Assembly: GCF_010731655.1 (NCBI RefSeq)
Contig: NZ_AP022619.1
Span: 2,108,001 to 2,172,000 of the forward strand
Reading direction: 5' to 3'
Source: Mycobacterium paraseoulense
GTDB lineage: Bacteria; Actinomycetota; Actinomycetes; Mycobacteriales; Mycobacteriaceae
Length of the DNA stretch: 64,000 nucleotides
This document shows positions 8,917-20,527 of the stretch, piece after piece. The position numbers and the translations under genes were made by a program. The notes below the pieces were generated by a model. It was not told the origin of the DNA, did not search any database, and saw nothing but the letters and a program-made list of their open reading frames with translations. Positions within the stretch are counted from its first letter, which is position 1. The number at the start of each line of letters is the position of its first letter.

Positions 8917-11900
8917 GGCGTACCGTCGCGCGACGACGACCAAAGCTGCGTCACCGCGGCAAGATCCTCGGTCGAGAGTCCGGACGTGCTCATCGGCTCG
9001 AACCGGGTGTCGGCGGGCTCCTCGACCTGCTCGCCGCCGTTGCGCCCCAGCGCATCCACCGCCGCCGCGAGCTGTTGCACGGTCGGGTTCTCGAAGATCA
9101 TCCGCGGGCTGACCGCCAGGCCGGCGGCCCGTGCCCGCGAGGCCAGCTGCACCGACAGGATGCTGTCCCCGCCCAGCGCGAAGAAGTCGTCGAAGCGGCC
9201 CACCTCGGGTGTCGACAGTAGCTCGGCGAACACGTCGGCCAGCGCCCGTTCGGTGTCGGTGCGCGACGGTTCGACGCGCCCACTGGTGGTAACCGCCGGC
9301 CGCGGCAGCCCGGGCCGATTCAGCTTGCCCGATTCGGTTTTGGGAAGCTTCTCTAGGACGGTCAACGACGACGGCATCATGTAGCCGGGCAGTGTCGCGC
9401 CGATCGCGGCGCGCACCTCGGATGCGAACGAGGCCTTCTCGGTGTCATCGAGGATCCGACGTTGCGGCACAACATATCCGGCGAGCGAGGTCCCGCCGTG
9501 TGCCTCCCAGGTGCGGGCCGCCGCGGCGGCGACACCGTCGACTCCCGCCAGCGCCGCCTCGACCTCGGCCAACTCCACCCGGAAACCGCGTACCTGGACC
9601 TGGTGGTCGGAGCGTCCGACGAATTCCAGTCGGCCGTCCTCGGTCCAGCGGGCGAGGTCGCCACTGCGGTACAGACGTGAACCCGGCTCGAGCGCAAAGG
9701 GATTGGCCACGAACCGGGTGGCGGTCAGCGCGGGCCGCTTCCAATAGCCCCGCGCCAGTTGATCGCCGGCGTAATAGAGTTCGCCCACGACACCGACCGG
9801 TACCGGCCGCAGGCCGTCGTCGAGCAGGTAGGCGTCCGCCCCGGGAACCGGCTTGCCCACGAGCGGATTCGGCGGCTCCAGCCGCCCGCGGGATACCGCG
9901 CCGGACGTTTCGGTGGAGCCGATGTTGTTCAACAGCTCGATGTCCGCGCCGGAGCACACGGCCGCCAGCCGCTGCAGCAGCGACGTGCTCACCGGTTCTC
10001 CGCCGCACACCAACCTGGACAACGCCCGCACCGCGTCGGGCCGGCTGTCCACCAGGACCGATACCAGGCTGGGCACCGCGGTCACCTGCGCGACCGCGTG
10101 CCGACTCATCAACTCGGCGAGGGCTTCCGGGTCGCGGTGCTCGGTGTCGTCGGCGAGGATCATGGTGGCCCCCGCCGCCAGGCCGGCCAGCATCTCCATG
10201 CCGCCCTCGAGGAACGTGATCGAGGCCTGCGCCAGCCGAACGTCGTCCGTCCTGGGCGGGTAGTGCCGCAGCTGCCAGTCCAGCCGCGCCGCCATCGATC
10301 GGTGGGTGCCCAGCGCGCCTTTCGGCGTGCCGGTGGATCCGGACGTGAAGACCAGGAACATCGGGTGTTCGGGGTGCGGCAGCGGTAGTTCCCGCCGATC
10401 GACCTCCCCGTTCTCCACCGCGGCGCGCACCTGCGGGTCATCGAGCGAAAGCACCGCGACGCCGGCGACTTCGGGGACGGTGGCCGCCGCTTCGGCCGTC
10501 GCCACCACGACCGGCGGCCGCACGTCGTCGAGCATGAACTGCTTGCGCGCCAGCGGATAGCCGGGGTCGATGGGGAAGTAACCACCGCCCGCCTTCATGA
10601 TGGCCACCAGCGCCACCACCAGGTCGACGCTGCGGCGCGTCGAGAGCCCGACCAACGACCCCGGGCCGACCCCCTGCGCGGCCAGCAGCGCCGCCAGGTT
10701 GTCCGAAAGACGGTGCAGCGCAGGGTAATCGATTTGCTGATCGCCGCAACGCACCGCGATCCGGTCGGGTCCCCAGCCTCGGCTCGGTTCCAGCAATTCC
10801 GGAATGGTGCGCGGCCGGTCGTGCGGGGGCCGCTCTCCGCGGCTCCAGTGCTCCAGCATGCGGCGCCGCTCTGCGGCGTCGGCCAGCTGCACATCTCGCA
10901 AACTCTGATCGACGTTGTCGGCAAACTCGGTGACCACCCGGGTGAGCCAACCGGCCAGCCGCTCGATGGTCGGCCTGGTGTACAGCTCCGTGCGGAAGAT
11001 GAGGTTGCCGGTGTAACCGACGCCGTTCGAGCCGTCGGTGCCGAAGAAGTTGACGCTGAGATCGGCGTGCGCCATGTCGAAGACCGGGTCCAGCGAGGTG
11101 CACACCGTGGCCTGTCCGCCCTCGGGGGCCTGCTCGACCACCCGCATGGCGGGCAGCTGGTCACGGACGTGCACGACGACCTGGAACAGCGGGTTGCGCG
11201 ACAACGAACGCACCGGGCTGACGCTGTCGACCACGCGGTCGAACGGCAGGTCCTGATGGGCGTAGGCGGCCAGCGCCGTTTCCCGCGCACGAGTCAGCAA
11301 CTCGCGCAACGTCGGGTTCCCGGTCAGGTCGTTGCGCAGCACCAGGATGTTGACGAAAAAGCCGATCAGCTGGTCGAGTTCGGCCTCGGTGCGCCCCGCG
11401 ATCGGGGTGCCCAGCGGGATGTCCAACCCACCACCCGCTTTGTGCAGCACCACGGCGACCGCCGTCTGCAGCAGCATGAATTCGGTGATGCCCAGCTCGC
11501 GGGACAATTCGGCGAGCTTGCCGCGGGTCGTGGCGTCGATGCGGAAGTCGACGGATTCGCCCGCCCCGCTGGGGACCGGCTGGCGGGGAAAGTCGGGCCG
11601 CAGCCCGGTGTTCTCCGGCAGCCCGGCCAATTGCCGGTTCCAGTACTCGCGCTGCTCGGCGGCGACAGGAGATTCTTGACCGGTGGCGTCGCCGAGGAAC
11701 TCGCCCTGCCACGCCGCGTAGTCGGCGTACTGCACCCGCAGCGGCGCCCAGGACGGGGCCTCCCCCGCCCGGCGGGCCCGATAGGCGGTCATCACGTCGG
11801 CGAACAGCACCCCCGCCGACCAGTGGTCGGAGGCGATGTGGTGGACGACCAGTGACAGCACATGCTCGGCGGGGTTGTCGTCGGTGTGCCGCACCGCGAC

Positions 11901-14900
11901 CCGTACCGGCAATTCGCGGTCCAGCTCGAAGCAGTGCCGGCGCTCGGCGTCCAATTCCCGTTGCAGCCAGGCGTCGTCGGGGCCGGCGGCGCGGCGCACG
12001 GATACCTCCCCGGCCGGTCCGACCACCTGATAGGGCACGCCGTCCAACTCCACGTAGGAGGTGCGCAGGATTTCGTGGCGGGCGACGACGTCGCCGACGG
12101 CGGCAACCAGGGCATCGATGTCCCACGGCCCGCTCAGTTTCGCGGCGAACGGAATGTTGTTGACCCAGCTGGGCCCGTCGACGCGGTAGGCGAACCAGCT
12201 GCGCAGCTGTGAGGCCGACAGTGGCATGGGCTCGTCGTGCGCGGTCGCGATCAGCTTGGGCCGCGACTGTCTCCGCTCACCGGAACTCAGCTGGTCGACC
12301 CGCTCGGCCAACGCGCCCACCGTCGCCAGTTCGAAGACGTCGCGGATGCCGATTTCCACGCCACAGTCCGAGCGGATGGCGGTGACCAGTTTCGTGGCCA
12401 CCAGCGAGTGGCCGCCCAAGTCGAAGAACGAGTCGTCGACCCCCACCCGGTCGTGACCGAGCAGCGCGGCAAACAAGGCGGCGATGCGGCGTTCGGTGGG
12501 TGTGGTCGGGTCGCGGTATTGTGCGGCAGCCGCGATCTGCGGTTGGGGCAGCGCGGTGCGGTCGATCTTGCCGTGCGCCGTGATCGGGATTTCGTCGAGC
12601 GCAACGTAGGCGGCCGGCGTCATGTAGTCGGGCAGCGCCGCGGCCACCCGGGCGCGGATCCGTTCGATGTCAACGGTTTCCGGGTCACCACCCGGGGCCG
12701 GCGTGACGTATCCGACCAGGCTCTTGCCCAGCCGCGGCAGGTCCATGGCCAGCACCACCGCCTGCCCCACGCTGGGGTCGACCGTGATGGCGGCGGCGAT
12801 CTCGCCCAGCTCGATGCGGAAGCCGCGGATCTTGACTTGTTCGTCGGCGCGACCGACGAACTCGATGTCGCCGTCGGCGTTGCGGCGGGCCAGGTCGCCC
12901 GAGCGGTACAGCCGGCCGCCCGGGGTGAACGGGTCGGCGACGAAACGCTCGGCAGTCAGCGCGGGCCTGCGGTGGTATCCGTGCGCGACATGAGTTCCAC
13001 CGATGTAGATTTCGCCGATCGCGCCCGCGGGCACCGGGCGCAGCGCGTTGTCGAGCAGGTGGACCTGCGTGTTGATCTTCGGGCGCCCGATGGGCACCAC
13101 CCGGGTGCCCTGCGCCCCTTCCACCGGATAGCTGGTGCAGTTGACCACGGTCTCGGTCGGTCCGTAGAAGTTGTACAGCAGCGCGTCGAACGTCGCGTGA
13201 AATTTGTCGGCGATCTCCCCGGGTAAGGCCTCGCCGCCGATGGGCACGCGGCGCAGCGTGCGCCACTGGCCGACGCCGGGCAGCGACAGGAACAGCCCGA
13301 GCAGCGACGGCACGAAGTGCATCGAGGTGATGCCTTCGCGGCTCAGCAGATCCGTCAGGTAGCCGATGTCGCGTAGCCCGTCCGGCCGCGGGATCACCAG
13401 CCGGGCGCCCATGATCAGCGTGCCGAAGATCTCTCCCATGGATACGTCGAAGCTCGGCGACGCGACCTGCAGCAGCCGGTCGGTCTCATCGACGCGGTAC
13501 TCGTCACCGAACCACACGAAGTACTCGGCGATCGGCGCGTGCGGCACCGGCACGCCCTTGGGCATCCCTGTCGAACCCGACGTGTAGATCAGGTAGGCGG
13601 TGTTGTTTGGGCCCAACGGCCGGATCAACTCGGCGGGCGCGGTGGCCGGGTACCGCGACAACTCCGGAACCGGCTCGCGCAGAACGAGTTTGGCGTCGGC
13701 GTCGCCGAGGATGAAGGTCAGCCGATCCTCGGGGTAGGTGGGATCCACCGGCAGGTAGACCGCGCCCGCCTTCAGCACGCCCAGCGCGGTGATGACCAGC
13801 TCGGGTGACTTGTCCAGCAGCACCGCGACGCGGTCCTCGGTGCCGACGCCCTGCTCGATCAGCCAGTGCGCCAGGCGGTTCGACTCTTCGTCGATCTCGC
13901 GATAGGTGTAGTCGTGGCCCTCGTACACGACGGCGATGGCGGCGGGCGACAGCGCCGTCCGGCGCGTGATGAGCGCCGGCAAGGTGGTGGCCGGCGTTTC
14001 AAACGTTTCACCGGTCGAGGCGCGACGCAGCCACTCGGCGTCGTCGGCGCCCATCAGCGCGCACGCCGACAGCGCCGTGTCGGGGTTTGTCAGCGCGCCG
14101 TCCAGCAACACGGCGTAGTGCCGCAGCAGCTGGTCCACCAGCTGCTGATCCAGCACCTCGACCAGGTACTCGGCTTCGACCAGACCGCCGCCGGAGCGGT
14201 CCAGCTCAACCATGAAACTCAGTGGCAGCTGGTTGAAATGGCCGCGCAGCTCTCCGCGTGTGCACCGCACCCCGGGCGGGCGGAAACCGGCGCCATCGGA
14301 CTCGCGCTGCCCGAAGCTCACCCGGGTCATCCGGTCGGCGCCGTGCCGGCGATCCGGGTTGGATTCGCGGACCAGCCAGTCCAGATCGGCGCGCGAATGG
14401 GCGAAGGCGCCCATCGCACGGTCCCGGGTCTCGGCCAGCAGCTCTCGGAACGTCTGGTGGGGCCGCGGCCGCAGCCGAATCACCACGGTGTTGCCGTAGT
14501 ACCCGATGGCCGATTCGGTGCCGACGCCGCGGTTGAGCACTGGAGCGGCGATCAGGAAGTCGGTTGACTGGGTGTAGCGGTGCACCAGCGCGGCGAAGGC
14601 GGCCATCAGGACCATGTACGGGGTGGCACCGGTTTCCCGCGCCAGCGCCGCCGCCCGGTCGACGGTGGCCGCCGGTAACGGCAGCGTGGCGCGTTGGGCA
14701 CGCCAGGTGCGTGGCACCACCGACCCGTTGGGACCCGGAAGCTCAAGCGGCTCCGGGAGGTTCGCCATCTGGCGTCGCCAGTATTCGTGGTCCGCGGCGG
14801 GATCCGCGGCTTCGTCCGGCGGTGGGACCGCTTGCGTGGGCTCGTCGCCGAAGCCGTCCGGATCGACATACGCGCGGGTCAAGTCGGTGAAAAACGGCGT

Positions 14901-15455
14901 CCACGAGGCGTCGTCCCAGGCGATGTGGTGGGCGGTGATCAACAGCATCAACTCGTCGGCCGAGAGCCGGGCCACGGTGACCCGCAGGGGCGAATCCGTG
15001 GCCAGGTCGAAGGGCCGGCGGAAATCGCGCTGCGCCAGCACGTCCAGCCGTAACCGCCGGGCCTGATCGGTCAACTCGGACAGGTCGTGCTCGGCCCACT
15101 CCGGCCGCAGTTCCTCGCGGACGACCGGATACGGATCGCCGTCGGCGCCCGTGTCATACGTCGTGTGCAGCACGGGGTGCCGCGCGGCCACGGCGTCGAC
15201 CGCGTGCCGCAACCGGTCGGTGTCGACCGTGCCGGTGACGCGATAGGAGACGCAGACGTTGAGCAGCGCGCTGTCGGGGTCCACCGACTGCACGAACCAC
15301 ATCCGGTGCTGTCCGACGGACATCCGCGGCGCTTCGTAGGTCACCACCGCCGCTTCGGCGGCCGGGCTGGCCAGACCACGTTCGGCGATCCTGCGGCGCA
15401 ACAACTCCAGGCGCTCATCGTCGAGCCGTGCGCCGGCTCGGGTGGTTTCCGTCAC
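8913..15455 (-). CDS. mbtE: Mycobactin nonribosomal peptide synthetase MbtE (C-A-T-C-A-T)
   Basis: A 2180-residue NRPS with six domains: C1 (about 40-460, HHIAWDD near 176); A1 (about 490-980, [10 protein letters not shown] near 625); T1 (serine in LGGHSLVA near 1015); C2 (about 1040-1480, HHIASDH near 1207); A2 (about 1530-2060, [10 protein letters not shown] near 1707); T2 (serine in LGGDSILSV near 2097). In mycobactin assembly MbtE adds the internal N6-hydroxylysine. It is about 500 residues longer than the 1682 I recall for the M. tuberculosis protein. A1 keeps the amino-acid-binding Asp (FDVSMGEIF). A2 reads FLEGGMEML there and NNIGSTE in place of YGPTE, so its substrate or activity is doubtful. 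The GTG start overlaps the mbtD stop (GTGA). Confidence 0.94.
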   Translation of the reverse strand: MTETTRAGARLDDERLELLRRRIAERGLASPAAEAAVVTYEAPRMSVGQHRMWFVQSVDPDSALLNVCVSYRVTGTVDTDRLRHAVDAVAARHPVLHTTYDTGADGDPYPVVREELRPEWAEHDLSELTDQARRLRLDVLAQRDFRRPFDLATDSPLRVTVARLSADELMLLITAHHIAWDDASWTPFFTDLTRAYVDPDGFGDEPTQAVPPPDEAADPAADHEYWRRQMANLPEPLELPGPNGSVVPRTWRAQRATLPLPAATVDRAAALARETGATPYMVLMAAFAALVHRYTQSTDFLIAAPVLNRGVGTESAIGYYGNTVVIRLRPRPHQTFRELLAETRDRAMGAFAHSRADLDWLVRESNPDRRHGADRMTRVSFGQRESDGAGFRPPGVRCTRGELRGHFNQLPLSFMVELDRSGGGLVEAEYLVEVLDQQLVDQLLRHYAVLLDGALTNPDTALSACALMGADDAEWLRRASTGETFETPATTLPALITRRTALSPAAIAVVYEGHDYTYREIDEESNRLAHWLIEQGVGTEDRVAVLLDKSPELVITALGVLKAGAVYLPVDPTYPEDRLTFILGDADAKLVLREPVPELSRYPATAPAELIRPLGPNNTAYLIYTSGSTGMPKGVPVPHAPIAEYFVWFGDEYRVDETDRLLQVASPSFDVSMGEIFGTLIMGARLVIPRPDGLRDIGYLTDLLSREGITSMHFVPSLLGLFLSLPGVGQWRTLRRVPIGGEALPGEIADKFHATFDALLYNFYGPTETVVNCTSYPVEGAQGTRVVPIGRPKINTQVHLLDNALRPVPAGAIGEIYIGGTHVAHGYHRRPALTAERFVADPFTPGGRLYRSGDLARRNADGDIEFVGRADEQVKIRGFRIELGEIAAAITVDPSVGQAVVLAMDLPRLGKSLVGYVTPAPGGDPETVDIERIRARVAAALPDYMTPAAYVALDEIPITAHGKIDRTALPQPQIAAAAQYRDPTTPTERRIAALFAALLGHDRVGVDDSFFDLGGHSLVATKLVTAIRSDCGVEIGIRDVFELATVGALAERVDQLSSGERRQSRPKLIATAHDEPMPLSASQLRSWFAYRVDGPSWVNNIPFAAKLSGPWDIDALVAAVGDVVARHEILRTSYVELDGVPYQVVGPAGEVSVRRAAGPDDAWLQRELDAERRHCFELDRELPVRVAVRHTDDNPAEHVLSLVVHHIASDHWSAGVLFADVMTAYRARRAGEAPSWAPLRVQYADYAAWQGEFLGDATGQESPVAAEQREYWNRQLAGLPENTGLRPDFPRQPVPSGAGESVDFRIDATTRGKLAELSRELGITEFMLLQTAVAVVLHKAGGGLDIPLGTPIAGRTEAELDQLIGFFVNILVLRNDLTGNPTLRELLTRARETALAAYAHQDLPFDRVVDSVSPVRSLSRNPLFQVVVHVRDQLPAMRVVEQAPEGGQATVCTSLDPVFDMAHADLSVNFFGTDGSNGVGYTGNLIFRTELYTRPTIERLAGWLTRVVTEFADNVDQSLRDVQLADAAERRRMLEHWSRGERPPHDRPRTIPELLEPSRGWGPDRIAVRCGDQQIDYPALHRLSDNLAALLAAQGVGPGSLVGLSTRRSVDLVVALVAIMKAGGGYFPIDPGYPLARKQFMLDDVRPPVVVATAEAAATVPEVAGVAVLSLDDPQVRAAVENGEVDRRELPLPHPEHPMFLVFTSGSTGTPKGALGTHRSMAARLDWQLRHYPPRTDDVRLAQASITFLEGGMEMLAGLAAGATMILADDTEHRDPEALAELMSRHAVAQVTAVPSLVSVLVDSRPDAVRALSRLVCGGEPVSTSLLQRLAAVCSGADIELLNNIGSTETSGAVSRGRLEPPNPLVGKPVPGADAYLLDDGLRPVPVGVVGELYYAGDQLARGYWKRPALTATRFVANPFALEPGSRLYRSGDLARWTEDGRLEFVGRSDHQVQVRGFRVELAEVEAALAGVDGVAAAAARTWEAHGGTSLAGYVVPQRRILDDTEKASFASEVRAAIGATLPGYMMPSSLTVLEKLPKTESGKLNRPGLPRPAVTTSGRVEPSRTDTERALADVFAELLSTPEVGRFDDFFALGGDSILSVQLASRARAAGLAVSPRMIFENPTVQQLAAAVDALGRNGGEQVEEPADTRFEPMSTSGLSTEDLAAVTQLWSSSRDGTP

Positions 15456-18454
15456 GCGGGGAGTCCAACCTTTCTGGCTTCGCGGGCGTCGGGCGTTGCG
15501 CCTTCGGGCGGCTCGCTCGAGCCCGCGCGCAACGCATCAATCAATTCGTCGAGGGTGATCCCGCCGAGCATGCGCGCGACGGCAACGGAGCGTCCGACCG
15601 TGCGGCGCAGCCGTTTACGCAGATCGAGTGCGAGCAACGAATCCACCCCGAGGTCTATCAGCGGTGCGCTCGGGTCGATCGAGACCGAGTCACCCAGGTG
15701 CAGTGTCGCGGCGAGTTCCGCGTGCACCGCCTCGGCCAGCGGCCTGGCGGCGGGGTCGCCCGCTGCACCGTCGCTGCGACGGGGCGCGCTGAACGGCATT
15801 GGCATGCCCTGGCTTTCGAAGAACACTGCAAGCCGGTCGAAGTCGGCGTCGAAGATCAGCGGGTCACCGTCATAGCGGTGCAGGCCGGCCGCGATCGCCG
15901 GCCCCGGCGCCATCGCGATCAGCCCGGAGCGTTCGGTGCGGGTGATCTCGTCGGCGCCCACGACGCCGGCGGCCTGCCACAGTCCCCACCGGATCGCCGT
16001 GCAGTCGTGGCCCCGGGCGCGCAGCTGGGCGACCAAGACGTCCAGCATCCGGTTGGAGGCGGCATAAGCGGCGTGGTGGTACCCGCCCCACACTCCGAAC
16101 ACCGACGAGCAGGCCAGGATTCGGCAGGCCGGCCGCAGCGGCCACATCTGCGCCAGCAGGGCCAGGCCACGCACCTTGGCGGCACACACCGCCGCCACGT
16201 CGGCGCCGGTCAGGTCGGCGCGGGAGCGCGTCTCGGCGATGCCGGCGGTATGGATCAGCAACGACGCCCCCGCGCCGGCGTGCCTGGCGGCGGCGGCCAC
16301 CGCGCCCGGATCGGTGATGTCGCAGCGCAAAGCTCGTACCTCGGTGTCGTGGCCCTCGGTGAGCCGGTGCAGCGCGGTCTGGTCGAGACCGTTGCGGCTC
16401 AGCAGCGTGACCGTCCGCGCCCCGCGCTCGATGCAGTACCGCGCATACTGCAGGCCGATGGCTCCGCTGCCGCCGGTGATCACCACGTTGTCCAGTGCAT
16501 CGGCGTCAAACGGCCGTTCGGTCGCCGAATCGCGGCACTGCGAGAAGGTACGGACGTAGCGCCGCGGCGATTCGGCGCCCCGCAGCGCCACCTCGCCCGT
16601 CTCGCCGAGCAGCGCGTCGACGACGGCGCGCGCCGTCCGCGCGTCGACCTCTCGGCCCGGCAGGTCGAGATGCCCGAAGGTCTGGTCGGTGAATTCGAAC
16701 CCGACGCTGCGATGCATCGCGGCCAGCGCCGCCTGCGCCGGGGAGGCGTCGGCGTCGCCCGGATCGACGCTCTCAGCGCCCGCGGTGAGCAACCAGACGG
16801 CCCGGCAGCGCGGGCCGATCAGGGCGGCGTAGTCCGGGAGGCCCGCGTCCGGCAGGCCGGCGATCTGTTCGATCGCCGCCATCGGATCCCGCTCGTCGAG
16901 CCCGGGGGCGATGACCGCGACGATCTCCGCCTCCCGCGCTGAGACCACCCGGCAACCGCCTTGTGCCCCAACGGCGTCGATCAGCCGCTGCGTCAACGCG
17001 GTCTCGGCGCCGGTCGCGCCGAAGACCCCGATGTCGGCGCGCACCGCGTTCGATGGGGTCGCCGGCTGCCAGGTCTCGACCGCGACGGTGAGCGACGGGG
17101 CGGGCACCGTGTCCATCAGCGGCTCGGGCGCCGCCCAGAGGTGCACCGCCCGCATGGGCGCGTTGGGGAACCCGCGCAGCGGCCGCCGGGCACCGCCGGG
17201 GATGGTGTTCGCCCACTGGCAGCCGGGATCGGCGGTCGCCACGGTCGCGATGTTCTTCGCCAGCACGTCTGTGATGGCCCCCTCGCGGTGGCCCGACCCG
17301 ACGGCCACGCTGGTCCGTTCGTCGATCAGGTCGGCGAGCGGGTACAGCAACGCGGGATGCGCGGACAACTCGACGTACGTGGTCGCCCCGAGTCTCCGGG
17401 CAGCCGTCACCGCCCAATCGAAACGCACCGTGTTGCAGAGATTTTCATACCAGTACTGTCCGAAGTCCACGTCGCTGCCGACCTCGCCGCCGAAGGTCGA
17501 CCCGACGAATCTGACCGGGCTGTCCTGGAAAGCCGAGCGGGGAACGAGGTCGCTCAACTGCGCGCGCAACGGCCGCAGGACGCTGGTATGCCCCGGATAG
17601 TCCACGGACAGTTGATGGGTGAACATCCCGCGCTGGCGGGCCAGCCGTACGGCGGCCGCCGCGGCGTCGTGGTCTCCGGACACCACGGTGGACGAGGGGC
17701 CGTTGACCGCCGAAACTTCCAGCCAGCCCGCGGTCTCCCCGACCAGCGACTCCGCCTCGTCGACGCCGGCGCCCAGCACCACCATGGCGTATTGACCCGC
17801 CAATTGGTCGACGATGGTGGCGCGGGCGCCGACCAGCGCGGCCGCGTCGGGCAAGGAAATCGTTCCGGCCACGTACGCCGCCGCGACCTCGCCGAGGCTG
17901 TGGCCGATGGTGATGGCGGGGAGCACGCCGTGGAATCGCCATTCGTGGGCCAGGCTGACGGCGTGGGTGAACTGCGCCCCCTGGATTTCGGTCCGTGACC
18001 AGTCACGGTCGAGCGCTTCGGTCAGGTAGGGCAATGGTGAGGGCAGTCCCGCGGCGAGGAAGGCCTGCGCGCATCGGTCGGCCTCGGCCCGGTACGCCGG
18101 AAGTCGTTGATAGGCTTCGGCGCCCATCGATTGCCATTGGTTGCCCTGGCCGGGAAACACGAACGCGATGCACGGCGCCGCCCCGATCGAGGAGCGGGTG
18201 ACCAGCGGGTGCTCGTCGCCGTGGGCCAGGGCGGACAGCCCGCTGGTGAGTTCGGCGCGGTTGGCCGCGCGGAGCACCGCGCGGTGCCGCCGCACCCGCC
18301 GCAGGCGCAGCAGGCTCGAGGCGATCGCCGCGGTGTCCGCGTCGGTCCGGTCCAGATAATCCAGGATTGCTCGGGCGTCGTCGGCGATCAGCTCTTCGTC
18401 GTGCGCGGTGAGCAACACCGGCACGCGACCGTCGGGCAGCGGGGACGTGAGCAT
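15452..18454 (-). CDS. mbtD: Mycobactin polyketide synthase subunit MbtD (AT-KR-ACP)
   Basis: A 1000-residue polyketide synthase subunit without a ketosynthase; M. tuberculosis MbtD is 1004 residues. An acyltransferase domain spans about 90-400 ([14 protein letters not shown] near 100, active-site serine in GHSLGE near 184). A ketoreductase follows, with NADPH motif [11 protein letters not shown] near 660 and catalytic tyrosine in [11 protein letters not shown]. An acyl carrier domain ends the protein (serine in [11 protein letters not shown] near 940). Together with the separate ketosynthase MbtC it should make the short beta-hydroxy acyl unit joining the two lysine halves. The start at 18454 shares one base with the mbtC stop (TGATG); the open frame continues upstream only within mbtC. 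Confidence 0.94.
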   Translation of the reverse strand: MLTSPLPDGRVPVLLTAHDEELIADDARAILDYLDRTDADTAAIASSLLRLRRVRRHRAVLRAANRAELTSGLSALAHGDEHPLVTRSSIGAAPCIAFVFPGQGNQWQSMGAEAYQRLPAYRAEADRCAQAFLAAGLPSPLPYLTEALDRDWSRTEIQGAQFTHAVSLAHEWRFHGVLPAITIGHSLGEVAAAYVAGTISLPDAAALVGARATIVDQLAGQYAMVVLGAGVDEAESLVGETAGWLEVSAVNGPSSTVVSGDHDAAAAAVRLARQRGMFTHQLSVDYPGHTSVLRPLRAQLSDLVPRSAFQDSPVRFVGSTFGGEVGSDVDFGQYWYENLCNTVRFDWAVTAARRLGATTYVELSAHPALLYPLADLIDERTSVAVGSGHREGAITDVLAKNIATVATADPGCQWANTIPGGARRPLRGFPNAPMRAVHLWAAPEPLMDTVPAPSLTVAVETWQPATPSNAVRADIGVFGATGAETALTQRLIDAVGAQGGCRVVSAREAEIVAVIAPGLDERDPMAAIEQIAGLPDAGLPDYAALIGPRCRAVWLLTAGAESVDPGDADASPAQAALAAMHRSVGFEFTDQTFGHLDLPGREVDARTARAVVDALLGETGEVALRGAESPRRYVRTFSQCRDSATERPFDADALDNVVITGGSGAIGLQYARYCIERGARTVTLLSRNGLDQTALHRLTEGHDTEVRALRCDITDPGAVAAAARHAGAGASLLIHTAGIAETRSRADLTGADVAAVCAAKVRGLALLAQMWPLRPACRILACSSVFGVWGGYHHAAYAASNRMLDVLVAQLRARGHDCTAIRWGLWQAAGVVGADEITRTERSGLIAMAPGPAIAAGLHRYDGDPLIFDADFDRLAVFFESQGMPMPFSAPRRSDGAAGDPAARPLAEAVHAELAATLHLGDSVSIDPSAPLIDLGVDSLLALDLRKRLRRTVGRSVAVARMLGGITLDELIDALRAGSSEPPEGATPDAREARKVGLPA

Positions 18455-19770
18455 CACGCGACCTCGGGGAGGGAGACGATCACGTGTGCGTTGGTGCCGG
18501 CGATGCCGAACGCCGACGTCGCCGCGATCCGTTGTCCGCCGACCGCCGGCCACGGGGTCATGGTCTTCGCCAAGCGCAAACCTTGGCTGTCCCAGTCGAT
18601 TTCCGGGCTCGGGTCCGCCGCGTGAAGGGTCGGTGGGATGGCCCCGTGCTCGGCGGAGACCACCACCTTGGCCAGCCCGAGCGCTCCGCTGGCGGCCAGG
18701 GCGTGCCCGACGTTGGACTTCACCGAGCCCAGTACCGCGCCGCCGCCGGGCACCGTGGCGCCGTAAGTGTCTGCCAGCGAACGAAGTTCGGTGCGGTCGC
18801 CGAGCCGGGTGCCGGTGCCGTGGCCCTCGACCATGCCGACGTCCGCGGCGCCGATCCCGGCCTGCGTCATGGCGCGCCGGAACAGGCGCACTTGCGCCTC
18901 AGCGCTGGGAGCGCTCAGCCCGGCGCTGCGACCGTCCTGGTTGACGGCGGTGGCGCGGACCTCCGCGACGACGTGCCGGCCGGCGCGCAGCGCCGCCGAT
19001 TTGCGTTGCAGCACGAACATCGCCGCCCCTTCGGCCCACACCGTCCCGCTGGCGTGCGCACTGTAGGGACGGCAGTGGCCGTCGTCGGAGAGGGCGTGCT
19101 GTTTGGAGAACTCGACGAAGAACCCGGGCGAGCCCAGCACGTTGACCCCGCCCGCCAGCGCCAGGTCGCAGTCACCGTTCTGGACCGAGCGCACGGCGAC
19201 GTGGAACGCCGCGAGTGCGGACGCGCACGACGAGTCCACCGTCAGCGCCGGCCCGGCCAGCCCCAGCGTGTAGGCGACGCGCCCGGATATCACGCTCAGC
19301 GCGGTCCCGGCGAGCAGGTGGCCACTGTGCTGGGAGAAGTTGGCCATCTGCGGCCCATATCCGGTGGCCGAGGCGCCGACGAAGCACCCCACGTCGTGCC
19401 CGGCCAGGTCGTCGGGGTTGATGCCGCTGTTCTCCAGCGCGCGCCACGAGACGCGGAGAACGACGCGTTGCTGGGGGTCCATGGCGACGGCCTCCCTCGG
19501 TGAGATGCCGAAGAACTCGGGGTCGAAGGTGGTTGCACCCGAGAGGAATCCACCGCGGTCGTGGATTTCCTTGAAGCCGCTGCGCCGCGACCCGGCGAGC
19601 AGTTCGCTCACCTGCCAACCGCGGTCGGTCGGGAACGGACCCAGCGCCTCACGGCCGCCCGCCAACAAGTCCCAGTACTTCTCGGAGGTGTCGATGCCGC
19701 CGGGCGCTTCGAGCGCCAGGCCGACGATCACGACCGGATCGCCCGTGCCGTCGATCCTGGTGTCAGACAT
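18454..19770 (-). CDS. mbtC: Mycobactin polyketide ketosynthase MbtC
   Basis: A 438-residue stand-alone beta-ketoacyl synthase. The active-site cysteine lies in TVDSSCASALAAFH near residue 170 and the two catalytic histidines in VEGHGTGTRLGD and KSNVGHALAASG. The N-terminus (DPVVIVGLALEAPGG) and FGISPREAVAMDPQQR are typical ketosynthase signatures, and the protein matches M. tuberculosis MbtC closely. It condenses the malonyl unit held on MbtD. The ATG at 19770 is preferred over one two codons upstream because GGGTG then lies at normal spacing. Either way the gene overlaps the end of mbtT. Confidence 0.95.
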   Translation of the reverse strand: MSDTRIDGTGDPVVIVGLALEAPGGIDTSEKYWDLLAGGREALGPFPTDRGWQVSELLAGSRRSGFKEIHDRGGFLSGATTFDPEFFGISPREAVAMDPQQRVVLRVSWRALENSGINPDDLAGHDVGCFVGASATGYGPQMANFSQHSGHLLAGTALSVISGRVAYTLGLAGPALTVDSSCASALAAFHVAVRSVQNGDCDLALAGGVNVLGSPGFFVEFSKQHALSDDGHCRPYSAHASGTVWAEGAAMFVLQRKSAALRAGRHVVAEVRATAVNQDGRSAGLSAPSAEAQVRLFRRAMTQAGIGAADVGMVEGHGTGTRLGDRTELRSLADTYGATVPGGGAVLGSVKSNVGHALAASGALGLAKVVVSAEHGAIPPTLHAADPSPEIDWDSQGLRLAKTMTPWPAVGGQRIAATSAFGIAGTNAHVIVSLPEVA

Positions 19771-20527
19771 CGGCATTCACCCGCTCGGCCACGGCGTCGA
19801 GGTGTTCGTTGAGGTAGAAATGCCCGCCGTCGTAGAGCGAGAGGTCGAAAGTGCCCGCGGTGTGGTTCGCCCAGAGCCGCAAGGCGGCCGGGTCGACGCG
19901 GTGGTCGTCGCGCGCCCCCAGCACACGGATGTCGGCACGGATGCGCACGCCGGGACCGCACTCGTAGCGGTTGATCGCCCGGTAGTCGGCCCGCACCGCG
20001 GTGGCCAGCAGCTCGGCGAACTCGTCGTCGGCCAGCAGCTCGGGATCGGTGCCGCCCAGATCGGCGATGTCGGCGAGCAATCCGTCGTCGGTGGTGGGGA
20101 GTTCCGGCATGGCGGCAACCGCGGATGGTGCCGGTCCGGCCGACACCCACAGGCGCTGCACGGCGGTGTCGTGGAATTCGGCGATCCTGGCGAACTCGAA
20201 CGCGACGACGGCACCCATGCTGTGGCCGAACAGCCGAAGCGGCGCGACGCGACTCCAAGGCCCCGCCTCGAAGAGGCCCCGGGCGAGGTCGTGCACCGTG
20301 TCGGGGGCCGGATGACTCAGCCGGTCCGCGCGCTGCGGGTACTGCACGATGTAGGTGTCCCCGCCCGCAGCGAGCGCGGTCGCCACCGACCGGTAGCTTG
20401 CCGCCGCGGCGCCGGCGTGCGGAAACACGACGGTCGCGCCGGCGCGCCGGCTCCCGCCCCTGCCGGGCACCCGCTTGATCCAGGATGCGAATTCGGTTGG
20501 CATGCTCACCACAGGGTTGGATGTCAT
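19763..20527 (-). CDS. mbtT: Stand-alone thioesterase of the mycobactin cluster
   Basis: A 254-residue alpha/beta-hydrolase thioesterase. The nucleophile serine is in LFGHSMGAVVAFE near residue 110, a likely catalytic Asp in GARDDHRVD and the His in DGGHFYLNEH. QYPQRADRLSHPAP is typical of type II thioesterases, which remove wrongly loaded acyl groups from carrier domains. In M. tuberculosis an equivalent domain is fused to the C-terminus of MbtB. Here MbtB ends after its carrier domain and this gene starts on the last codon (ATGA, 20524-20527). It could therefore be the split-off MbtB domain or an independent editing enzyme. The symbol mbtT has been used for such a gene in other mycobacteria. 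Confidence 0.85.
   Translation of the reverse strand: MTSNPVVSMPTEFASWIKRVPGRGGSRRAGATVVFPHAGAAAASYRSVATALAAGGDTYIVQYPQRADRLSHPAPDTVHDLARGLFEAGPWSRVAPLRLFGHSMGAVVAFEFARIAEFHDTAVQRLWVSAGPAPSAVAAMPELPTTDDGLLADIADLGGTDPELLADDEFAELLATAVRADYRAINRYECGPGVRIRADIRVLGARDDHRVDPAALRLWANHTAGTFDLSLYDGGHFYLNEHLDAVAERVNADV

Noticed and set aside
10713..11855. Long plus-strand open frame antisense to mbtE
   Set aside because: No family signature and a composition mirroring the NRPS coding strand.
15452..18454. MbtD appears to lack a ketosynthase, suggesting a broken polyketide synthase
   Set aside because: In mycobactin clusters the ketosynthase is the separate protein MbtC, which is intact next door; the length matches the known protein.
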